Source: Thermoanaerobacterales bacterium (lineage in GTDB: Bacteria > Bacillota > Thermosediminibacteria > Thermosediminibacterales > Tepidanaerobacteraceae). Taken from it: a stretch of DNA of 9,903 nucleotides. Positions 4,314 through 9,903 of this stretch are shown piece after piece; the stretch's first letter is position 1; each line of letters starts with the position of its first letter. Both the position numbers and the translations under genes were made by a program. Below the pieces are notes generated by a model. It was not told where the DNA came from. It ran no database searches and was given only the letters and a program-made list of their open reading frames with translations. The DNA lies in the NCBI GenBank assembly GCA_012839145.1, contig DUNY01000323.1:1-9903 (forward strand), written 5' to 3'.

Positions 4314-4620
4314 CTAAAGTAAACTTAGCAATTTAAGTCGGTCAATGGTGTTTTTAATTTGAATATGTTCATTTAAAGCTGTTGCGATATCTTTAAGAAT
4401 AATACTTTCTAATTTAAAAATTCCATAAATCGAATCTGAAACGAATTTAGATTCAACAACATTTCTTTTCGGAACAAGACCTTTTTAGGGTTTTTCCTAA
4501 TTCATACCCTTTTAAAGCCACTTTTTGCGGGATCATATTCGTCTATTTTCTTGCCTTTTGGCTTATTTCACCGCTAACGATTTTTTCGCGGAAACTCAAT
4601 ATCTTACTCGGTATTGACAT
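4314..4620 (-). pseudogene. Decayed gene remnant, weakly transposase-like
   Basis: An ATG at 4620 opens MSIPSKILSFREKIVSGEIS and stops after 25 codons. After frame changes, protein-like sequence continues (IDEYDPAKSGFKRV; then FVSDSIYGIFKLESIILKD and IATALNEHIQIKNTIDRLKL) to TAG 4316-4314. The last part, a short helix block of the form IYGI-K-ES-IL-DIA-ALNE-I--K-TIDRL, resembles in my memory the N-terminal region of IS4-type DDE transposases. No DDE catalytic part follows, so at most the first quarter would remain. The start overlaps the -35 box of the tRNA promoter. The transposase reading is an inference; the frame breaks are seen directly. Confidence 0.4.
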
Positions 4621-4642
4621 ATCAAGACTAATCCTTTATAAT
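4614..4642 (+). promoter_or_regulatory. Consensus sigma-A promoter of the tRNA pair
   Basis: TTGACA (4614-4619), exactly 17 bases, TATAAT (4637-4642): a full match to the vegetative consensus, placed 29 bases before the first tRNA. This predicts very strong constitutive transcription. Confidence 0.92.
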
Positions 4643-4671
4643 TTATAATTGCAAAGCAGTTGATAAACCAT

Positions 4672-4745
4672 TGCGGGATTGTGTAACGGTAGCACCCATG
4701 ACTCTGGATCATGTTGTCCAGGTTCGAATCCTGGTCCCGCAGCCA
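4672..4745 (+). tRNA. tRNA-Gln (anticodon CUG)
   Basis: A complete cloverleaf, 74 nt with encoded CCA. Acceptor TGCGGGA pairs with TCCCGCA, with discriminator G. D-stem GTGT/GCAC; anticodon stem CATGA/TCATG; loop CTCTGGA with anticodon CTG at 4704-4706; T-arm CCAGG-TTCGAAT-CCTGG. The weak U1-A72 pair is typical of tRNA-Gln. It reads CAG codons. Confidence 0.95.
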
Positions 4746-4746
4746 T

Positions 4747-4822
4747 GGCCATATCGTCTAGGGGTTCAGGACGCCGCCCTCTCACGGCGGTAACGGGGGT
4801 TCGAATCCCCCTATGGCTACCA
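4747..4822 (+). tRNA. tRNA-Glu (anticodon CUC)
   Basis: A 76-nt cloverleaf with encoded CCA. Acceptor GGCCATA pairs with TATGGCT (one G-T), discriminator A. Anticodon stem CCGCC/GGCGG with loop CTCTCAC, anticodon CTC at 4781-4783; T-arm GGGGG-TTCGAAT-CCCCC. It reads GAG codons. One base separates it from tRNA-Gln, so both come from one precursor RNA. Confidence 0.95.
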
Positions 4823-4835
4823 AAGTGTTAATGAG

Positions 4836-4857
4836 ACCGGGTTTAACCCGGTTTTTT
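4836..4857 (+). terminator. Terminator of the tRNA operon
   Basis: ACCGGGTT-T-AACCCGGT (4836-4852) is a perfect palindrome, followed by a run of T to 4857. It lies 13 bases after the CCA of tRNA-Glu. Confidence 0.9.
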
Positions 4858-4918
4858 GTTACCAAAAAAAACGTTCTCCGGACAGATTCAAACCTTTTCT
4901 TCGGAAGCTAATTTTATT

Positions 4919-4960
4919 AAAAAGCCCCGAAAGCTCTTAAAATAGCGGCGTTTCGGGGTT
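4919..4960 (-). terminator. Terminator of rnr
   Basis: On the minus strand AACCCCGAAA (4960-4951) pairs with TTTCGGGGCT (4932-4923), 10 bp with one G-T, followed by a short T-run opposite the A-tract 4919-4923. It lies about 80 bases after the rnr stop. The loop is long (18 nt), but inner GC pairs are possible. Confidence 0.75.
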
Positions 4961-5037
4961 AAGTTTTTAAGGTTAAAAAAGATTTAAACGATACTGATCG
5001 GGAGATATTTAAGAGATTTCATATAATATTAAAACTG

Positions 5038-7152
5038 TCATTGGTCGACAAGCACAAAATCTATTTGCTTTTCGGCGATATTAACATTATATAACTTGAC
5101 TTTTACAATATCCCCTATGCGAAACACCCTGCCCGTCCTTTCACCACGCAGTGTCATGGTTTTCTCATTGAAGTGATAGTAATCATCCTCAATATTACTC
5201 ACATGGATAAGCCCCTCGATAGTGTTATCCAATTCTACGAAAACACCGAATGCAGTTACTCCGGAAACAATGGCCTCAAAAACATCACCTATCTTTGTTG
5301 CCATGTATTCAGCTATCTTTAAATCAGTAGTTTCCCTTTCCGCTTCTTCAGCAATGCGCTCACGTTCGGAAGATATTTTGGCTATTTTCTCCACAAGTTT
5401 CCCTAGCTTTTTCTGACGTTCTAAGTCTAGTTTGTTTTCTAATTGTTCCCGCAATATCCGATGTATGGCAAGATCCGGATACCGCCGAATGGGAGCGGTA
5501 AAATGGGTATAATAGAGAGATGCAAGACCAAAATGGCCTGAGTTCACATCACTATAGCGGGCCTGCTTTAATGAACGGAGCAGCATTGTATTTATCAACC
5601 GTTGTTCTGGTTTTCCGCTCACCTTTTCCAGGATTTGCTGAAGGGATTTAGGTTTAAGGTTTTTTATCCCTTTTAAGGTATAACCAAGATTATGCAGAAA
5701 CTCCCGTAGAGCAATAATTTTTTCAACATCGGGGACTTCATGAACTCTATAAACAAAAGGGACTTTCAGCCAAAAAATATGCTCTGCCACCACTTCGTTT
5801 GCGGCAATCATAAATTCCTCGATGATGCGATTTGAAATCTGCCTCTCCTCTTTTATCACTTCTATGGGACTGCCACTTTCATCCAACAGCACTTTAGCTT
5901 CTTCCAAGTCAAAATCCAGACTTCCCCTCACAAATCGCTTTTGTGTAAGCTTTTCAGCTAGTTCTTTCATTAGAACAAAATCATCCACTAGATAATCAAA
6001 ACGCTTTACGACCTTAGGGTCTTTGTCTTCCAAAATTGCATTTACTTGGGTGTAAGTCATTCTTTCACAGGTTTTTATTATACCAGGTGTTATTTTGTAA
6101 TTTTTAACATTAGCATTTTGATCAAAATCGATTATCACACTCATGGTTAATCTAACCATCCGAGGGTTTAAGCTGCATATACCATTGGAAAGCTTCGGCG
6201 GAAGCATGGGAATTACCCGATCCACCAAATAAACGCTGCAACCTCTTTTTAAAGCCTCTCTATCCAGAGAACTTTTTTCTTTTACATAATAACTAACATC
6301 CGCAATGTGAACTCCAAGGCGATACCCATTTTCGGTTCTTTCAATGGAAACTGCATCATCTAAATCTTTAGCGTCTTCACCGTCAATGGTCACTGTTCTT
6401 AACTCTCTGAAATCTTCCCTACCTGATAAATCTTTCTCTTTTACTTCATCAGGAATTTGTTCTAACTGACCCATTACTTTTTGAGGAAATCCCAGAGGAA
6501 GATCATGTTTTTTTATAATTGTTAAAATATCGATGCCTGGCTCGTCTTGATAGCCAAGTATTTCAACCACTTCTCCCGCCGGGTTCCGACGTTTTTCAGG
6601 CCACTCGGTGATTTTGGCTACAACCTTATGTCCATTTTTTGCACCCTTGCTTTTTTCTTTTGGAACAAATACATCATAAAAAAACCTCTTATCATCGGGA
6701 ATAACAAAGGAAAATTGTTTCCCACGCTCCACAGTGCCTACGATTTTCTTATGGGCTCTTTTTAATATGCGAATTACTTCCCCTTCTGCCTTTGAAGAGC
6801 CTCTTGCCAGGATTTTCGGCCTTACTAGAACCATATCACCGTGCATCGCACCGTTCATATCTTCCCGACTGATATAAATATCTTCCAGATCCGAATTATT
6901 AGGTAATAAAAAGGCAAATCCTCCCTGATGACCTTCCAATTGACCTACGACCAAATTCATCTTTTCGGGAACACCATATCTGCCTCGACGGTTTTTTACT
7001 ACCATGCCGTTCTTTTCCATATAATGAAGTGCTTTGAGAAGCATGTCCATTTCACTTTTATGAATGTTTAGAGCTGAGATAAGTTCTCCTTCGGTCATAG
7101 GCTTGTAAGCTTTTTCCTTCATGAATTCCAACAATTGTTCATTTAAAGGCAT
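5038..7152 (-). CDS. rnr: Ribonuclease R
   Basis: The product has 704 residues, near the usual size of Firmicute RNase R. This is a 3'-5' processive exoribonuclease that degrades structured RNA and, with tmRNA/SmpB, faulty mRNA. Domains in order: N-terminal winged helix (about 1-60), two cold-shock OB folds (about 65-210), RNB catalytic domain (about 245-600) and C-terminal S1 domain (about 620-704). The RNB active site TIDGEDAKDLDDAV holds the four acidic ligands D257, D263, D265 and D266; HIADVSYYV and HFTAPIRRYPDL are also typical. The usual long Lys-rich tail is absent. The start is the ATG at 7152, because GGAGG at 7162-7158 lies 5 bases upstream; the ATG at 7164 overlaps that site and has none of its own. 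It is not next to secG or smpB, as it often is elsewhere, and appears monocistronic. Confidence 0.97.
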   Translation of the reverse strand: MPLNEQLLEFMKEKAYKPMTEGELISALNIHKSEMDMLLKALHYMEKNGMVVKNRRGRYGVPEKMNLVVGQLEGHQGGFAFLLPNNSDLEDIYISREDMNGAMHGDMVLVRPKILARGSSKAEGEVIRILKRAHKKIVGTVERGKQFSFVIPDDKRFFYDVFVPKEKSKGAKNGHKVVAKITEWPEKRRNPAGEVVEILGYQDEPGIDILTIIKKHDLPLGFPQKVMGQLEQIPDEVKEKDLSGREDFRELRTVTIDGEDAKDLDDAVSIERTENGYRLGVHIADVSYYVKEKSSLDREALKRGCSVYLVDRVIPMLPPKLSNGICSLNPRMVRLTMSVIIDFDQNANVKNYKITPGIIKTCERMTYTQVNAILEDKDPKVVKRFDYLVDDFVLMKELAEKLTQKRFVRGSLDFDLEEAKVLLDESGSPIEVIKEERQISNRIIEEFMIAANEVVAEHIFWLKVPFVYRVHEVPDVEKIIALREFLHNLGYTLKGIKNLKPKSLQQILEKVSGKPEQRLINTMLLRSLKQARYSDVNSGHFGLASLYYTHFTAPIRRYPDLAIHRILREQLENKLDLERQKKLGKLVEKIAKISSERERIAEEAERETTDLKIAEYMATKIGDVFEAIVSGVTAFGVFVELDNTIEGLIHVSNIEDDYYHFNEKTMTLRGERTGRVFRIGDIVKVKLYNVNIAEKQIDFVLVDQ

Positions 7153-7200
7153 GTCTACCTCCATAATTAATTCGAATATTTAATGAGTAAGTTTGTCTAT

Positions 7201-7229
7201 ATTTTACCCATTATTGGTAAATATAACAA
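7201..7229 (-). promoter_or_regulatory. Probable rnr promoter with inverted repeat
   Basis: On the minus strand TTGTTA (7229-7224), 17 bases and TAAAAT (7206-7201), about 50 bases before the rnr start. TTTACC (7203-7208) and GGTAAA (7216-7221) form an inverted repeat with a 7-base gap that covers the -10 box, a plausible operator. Confidence 0.5.
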
Positions 7230-7276
7230 TATCACATTATGTTATATAGATACATTCCAATTTTTCTCGATAATAC

Positions 7277-8170
7277 TTAAACCATAGTGTATATACCATC
7301 CATTATATATTTAATTATACCATTCATTATAGCAGCGGCCACCCGCTCTTTAAACACGGGGCTTCTCAGCCATCCTTCTTCCACCGGATTAGAAATGGTG
7401 CATACTTCAATATTCACGTTAGGTATTTGCTGAATATATTGGCTCTGAGATATCCCAGTCAGAACGCAGTCATCTGCTATACCCAGATTTTTAAGTCTTA
7501 GCTTTTTCCCAAGTTCTCCGATGATAGTATCGCAAAGTATTTTACTTTTTTCTCCTTGATATGTTCCCTTTGCACCGTACACATTCTTGTCCGAATCCCA
7601 ATTGGTATGAATGCCTATGAACATATCTGCCTCCATCAAAGCTACCGTCTGTATTCGATCCGTTAAATTCATGGATACATCTTTTTCTCGGGTCATTATA
7701 GCATGTGCTCCGTAGAAATTCAGGTGTTGTTTTAGATAAGCGGCTATATCAAGAACTACGTTTTTTTCCAGTAAGTTTATATACCCACGCTTGCCTCTAT
7801 CTTTTCCGCCATGACCAGGATCGATAACTATTACTTTATCCTTAATTGCATTTTTAATAAATGACCGTTCAAAGGATACCTCCAGTCTTTCCGGAATTCC
7901 ACGCTGTAATTTTATTTGATATGAAGCAGGGTATTCAATATCAACCGAAATTAAGACCTTGTTGCCTTTATTTGTTACCATAATCTTATTTATAAGACCG
8001 TCGAAAACTCTTATCGTATCAGGTGCCATTATAAGTTTACTGTCAGCAATAAGCTCAAATTTATATCGGGAGGCTTTATTTATTGTATAACCTAAAGGAC
8101 TTATTGACTCTACCACTAAAGTTGAACAATCAGAAGTTGTAACAAAAACATTAGTAACACCCGGTTTCAT
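7277..8170 (-). CDS. N-acetylmuramoyl-L-alanine amidase (Amidase_3) without signal peptide
   Basis: The product has 297 residues. Residues about 112-295 form an Amidase_3 domain: VIVIDPGHGG with zinc ligand H120, LLEKN with E135, FIGIHTNW with H188, and NIEVCTISNPVEE with catalytic E255. These enzymes cut the bond between muramic acid and the peptide stem of peptidoglycan. The first 110 residues resemble a beta-rich AMIN-like wall-targeting domain. Oddly, no signal peptide or membrane segment is present, although the substrate is outside the cytoplasm. The start at 8170 is well supported by AAAGGAGGGG (8184-8175), and the upstream extension lacks a ribosome binding site. The active-site surroundings (HTNW instead of the usual HANA; Cys after the catalytic Glu) are atypical. 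It diverges from the CofE-like gene with 123 bases between starts. Cytoplasmic, lysis-released or mother-cell roles are all open. Confidence 0.85.
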   Translation of the reverse strand: MKPGVTNVFVTTSDCSTLVVESISPLGYTINKASRYKFELIADSKLIMAPDTIRVFDGLINKIMVTNKGNKVLISVDIEYPASYQIKLQRGIPERLEVSFERSFIKNAIKDKVIVIDPGHGGKDRGKRGYINLLEKNVVLDIAAYLKQHLNFYGAHAIMTREKDVSMNLTDRIQTVALMEADMFIGIHTNWDSDKNVYGAKGTYQGEKSKILCDTIIGELGKKLRLKNLGIADDCVLTGISQSQYIQQIPNVNIEVCTISNPVEEGWLRSPVFKERVAAAIMNGIIKYIMDGIYTMV

Positions 8171-8211
8171 AAAACCCCTCCTTTCAGCAACCGTTATGAT
8201 TATTTTATTCG

Positions 8212-8239
8212 AAAATATTTTTGTCGGTGACCATTTCAA
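8212..8239 (-). promoter_or_regulatory. Weak candidate promoter of the amidase gene
   Basis: On the minus strand TTGAAA (8239-8234), 16 bases and TATTTT (8217-8212), about 40 bases before the start codon at 8170. I found no convincing counterpart for the divergent plus-strand gene in the same gap. Confidence 0.3.
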
Positions 8240-8293
8240 TACTTCTAAAAACAGATTATATGAATAAAAATCTAAGAGCAGGAGGTTTTTATA

Positions 8294-8944
8294 ATGAATA
8301 GACAAGGCTTTCTATGGGTTCCCATACCCGTCCGAACCCATTTAATAACTGAAAAAGATGATATTGTTGAGGTTGTAGTAGACTATACTTCAACAGTTGC
8401 CAAACCTGGTGACATAATTGTCGTAGCTGAAAGCCCCGTGGCGATTTCTCAGGGTCGAGCCTTCCTTTCCGGTTCAGTAAAAAGCGGTATATTCGCCCGT
8501 TTCTTATCAAAATTTCCTAACAAAGACGGTAGTCTAGCAACCCCCCAAGCAATGCAGCTTGCCATAGATGAGGTAGGAACATATAGAGTGTTTCTCGGGG
8601 CCATAGCTGCAGCCCTAGGCAAGGCGGTAGGCCGCTCCGGAGATTTTTACAGAGTGGCTGGAAGAGAACTGGCTAAAATAGACGATATAGCGGGAACATT
8701 GTCGCCTTTTGACCGCTACATAGTGTTAGGGCCGAAAAACCCAAAAGAAATCACCGATAAAATATATGAAAAAACCGGCGTAACTACAGCCATAGCTGAT
8801 ATAAATGATATTAAATGTGTGGATATTTTAGCCATTTCCGGTGAAGTTTCAGAGAAGGAAATAATGGATATCCTACGAAACAACCCTCTCGGGAATGATG
8901 ACCAGCAAACTCCGTTAGCCGTTTTGAAGCAAGTTCCTAATTAG
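8294..8944 (+). CDS. CofE-like protein (F420-0:gamma-glutamyl ligase fold)
   Basis: The product has 216 residues, start at 8294 with GGAGG (8281-8285) 8 bases upstream. The N-terminal part (VPIPVRTHLITEKDDIVEVV, then PGDIIVVAESPVAISQGR) follows the pattern of the F420_ligase family, where CofE adds glutamate to coenzyme F420-0 using GTP. The middle (VFLGAIAAALGKAVGRSGDFYRVAG) is Ala/Gly-rich with a DDIAGTLSP motif, and the C-terminal part (DRYIVLGPKNPKEI...GVTTAIADINDI) is typical of the shorter clostridial members. Clostridia generally lack F420, so these proteins probably use another substrate; none is known to me. It is a cytosolic protein without membrane parts. It diverges from the amidase gene and lies upstream of a long hairpin and cwlD in the same direction. 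Confidence 0.8.
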   Translation: MNRQGFLWVPIPVRTHLITEKDDIVEVVVDYTSTVAKPGDIIVVAESPVAISQGRAFLSGSVKSGIFARFLSKFPNKDGSLATPQAMQLAIDEVGTYRVFLGAIAAALGKAVGRSGDFYRVAGRELAKIDDIAGTLSPFDRYIVLGPKNPKEITDKIYEKTGVTTAIADINDIKCVDILAISGEVSEKEIMDILRNNPLGNDDQQTPLAVLKQVPN

Positions 8945-8986
8945 ATGGATATTCTACTCCACCTGAATTTTAGAACTGCAAATGAA

Positions 8987-9046
8987 TGACTAACTTGGCG
9001 TAAAACTCCCGCCTAAAGAGGAGGGAGTTTTACGCCAAGTTAGTCA
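8987..9046. repeat. Perfect 24-bp inverted repeat (long hairpin) before cwlD
   Basis: The left arm 8987-9010 begins TGACTAACTTGGCG and ends ACTCCC; the right arm 9023-9046 is its exact reverse complement. Inside, after one mismatch, CCT/AGG (9012-9014 with 9019-9021) closes an AAAG loop, giving 27 pairs in total. There is no T-run on either side, so it is not a standard intrinsic terminator. It starts 43 bases after the CofE-like stop and ends 48 bases before the cwlD start. Confidence 0.9.
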
Positions 9047-9094
9047 GTTGAAAAAGAGTCGGATAACATAAAAAGAAGGGTAGGTGAATTAGGC

Positions 9095-9799
9095 TTGTTT
9101 AAAAGACAAAAACACACGATAGCTTCCCTTATTCTTGCCATTATTATCATGGGGCTTAGCTATAATATTTTTATAACCCAATCATTACCTGCATTGAAAT
9201 TATTCGGCCCCAGTAAAACAGTAGCAATTGACCCAGGACATGGCAGCATAGACAAAGGTGCAGTCCATGAGGAAACCGGTGTTGCCGAAAGTTCTATAAA
9301 TCTGGCAGTGGCTACGCAACTTAAACGAATGCTCAAAAGGCAAAAATACAATGTCATTTTAACTCGTGACAAAGAAACAATGGAAAAAGTATCTAACTGC
9401 AAGGAACTCCAACGTCGAATAGACCTTGCCGCTAACTCTCAAGCCGATATTTTAGTTAGTCTACATGCAAATAAATATCCTGACCCTCAGTATTTTGGAG
9501 CACAATGTTTTTATAACCCTAAAAACCCGGAGAGTAAACAATTGGCTTTACTCATTCAGGAAGAATTGAAAAACATGGATCCGGAAAACATAAGAGAAGC
9601 TATCCCACAGGATTTGTACATTTTAAGAGAAAGCCCCATGCCCGCTGTTTTAGTTGAAATGGGTTTTTTGTCAAATTCTAAGGATCGCGGAAGATTACAG
9701 GACCCTGCCTATCAAAATAAATTAGCACAGTGTATTGAAAAGGGCATAAAACGGTATTATTCCGGAGATTCTCCTACTCGGACTCCTGAATACAATTGA
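9095..9799 (+). CDS. cwlD: Germination-specific N-acetylmuramoyl-L-alanine amidase CwlD
   Basis: The product has 234 residues, close to the 237 of Bacillus subtilis CwlD. One N-terminal membrane segment (about residues 8-29, after MFKRQKH) acts as an uncleaved signal anchor. The Amidase_3 domain follows: VAIDPGHGSIDKGA with H49, AESSINLAV with E65, VSLHANKYPD with H124, and VLVEMGFLSN with catalytic E188. CwlD removes the peptide stem from muramic acid in the spore cortex; a deacetylase (PdaA) then allows muramic-delta-lactam formation, which germination enzymes recognise. The length without extra wall-binding domains and the LHANKYPDPQYFGAQ and RESPMPAVLVEMGFLSN segments favour CwlD over other amidases. 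The start is a TTG with AGGTGA (9082-9087) 7 bases upstream. No sporulation promoter was clear to me, and the long hairpin lies just upstream. Confidence 0.9.
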   Translation: MFKRQKHTIASLILAIIIMGLSYNIFITQSLPALKLFGPSKTVAIDPGHGSIDKGAVHEETGVAESSINLAVATQLKRMLKRQKYNVILTRDKETMEKVSNCKELQRRIDLAANSQADILVSLHANKYPDPQYFGAQCFYNPKNPESKQLALLIQEELKNMDPENIREAIPQDLYILRESPMPAVLVEMGFLSNSKDRGRLQDPAYQNKLAQCIEKGIKRYYSGDSPTRTPEYN

Positions 9800-9868
9800 A
9801 AAAATCACACACACATGTTATTCTTTTCATATAATAATTATGAAAATTACTTGTAAAGGAGTTTTAGT

Positions 9869-9903
9869 ATGTTGCCTATACCTACTAAATTCAACTTAGT
9901 GGC
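9869..9903 (+). CDS. pdaD: Probable pyruvoyl-dependent arginine decarboxylase, first 11 codons
   Basis: AAAGGAG (9855-9861) lies 7 bases before an ATG at 9869. Only MLPIPTKFNLV is visible before the window ends. This matches the start of pyruvoyl-dependent arginine decarboxylases (MLPTPKxFxLxxG), which make agmatine from arginine in the first step of one polyamine route; the enzyme is made as a proenzyme that cleaves itself later in the chain, outside this window. The evidence is a short N-terminal match, so the call is tentative. A TATAAT box at 9830-9835 could serve it, but no -35 fits at 17 bases. Confidence 0.6.
   Translation, partial: MLPIPTKFNLV

Noticed and set aside
5222..6765. Two plus-strand frames of 64 and 72 codons within rnr
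   Set aside because: They are antisense to conserved RNase R coding sequence and lack ribosome binding sites.
8289..8510. Minus-strand frame across the start of the CofE-like gene
   Set aside because: It is antisense to a well-supported coding sequence.
9160..9402. Minus-strand frame of 80 codons
   Set aside because: It is a shadow of cwlD covering its catalytic motifs.
9797..9868. Riboswitch or terminator between cwlD and the next gene
   Set aside because: I found no stable stem and no known riboswitch motif in these 70 bases.

Overview
The window looks like chromosomal DNA of a low-GC, spore-forming, anaerobic Firmicute of the class Clostridia. The reasons are strong AGGAGG ribosome binding sites, AT-rich intergenic DNA, cotJ and cwlD sporulation genes, an ECF-type folate transporter behind a tetrahydrofolate (THF) riboswitch, and RNase R. 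A thermophilic clostridial lineage such as Thermoanaerobacterales/Thermosediminibacterales is a guess from gene flavour, not something proved here.

Layout. 1-560: 3' part of a cysteine-rich, proline-hinged protein of spore-coat character, ending in a clear terminator. 563-1022: a small one-membrane-segment protein with a C-terminal CxxC. 1021-1787 (minus): folT with a complete THF riboswitch, a readable translational switch, a promoter and a terminator. 1800-2190: non-coding DNA with a GC-rich island and a terminator-like hairpin. 2194-2875: cotJA-cotJB-cotJC, tightly coupled, but cotJC stops after about one third of its length inside its metal-binding motif. 2876-4640: a decayed accessory stretch with a small unknown gene (minus), several inverted, direct and tandem repeats, a frameshifted membrane-protein pseudogene, an intact 52-residue gene with its own promoter and terminator, a tiny membrane peptide, and two broken minus-strand reading frames, one of them weakly transposase-like. 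4614-4857: a consensus promoter, tRNA-Gln(CUG), tRNA-Glu(CUC) and a terminator. 4919-7229 (minus): rnr with promoter and terminator. 7277-8170 (minus): an N-acetylmuramoyl-L-alanine amidase-like protein without a signal peptide. It diverges from a CofE-like (F420-0:gamma-glutamyl ligase fold) gene at 8294-8944. 8987-9046: a perfect 24-bp inverted repeat. 9095-9799: cwlD. 9869-9903: the first codons of a probable pyruvoyl-dependent arginine decarboxylase.

Functionally, spore-envelope work recurs: the Cys-rich protein, cotJ for an inner coat layer, and CwlD for muramic-delta-lactam in the cortex. These sit beside housekeeping genes for folate uptake, tRNAs and RNA turnover. The best-supported regulatory device is the folT riboswitch, where anti-terminal, anti-Shine-Dalgarno and Shine-Dalgarno segments can be paired by eye. 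The least explained signals are the long perfect hairpin before cwlD, the GC-rich island before cotJ, the clean truncation of cotJC, and the signal-less amidase/CofE-like divergent pair.
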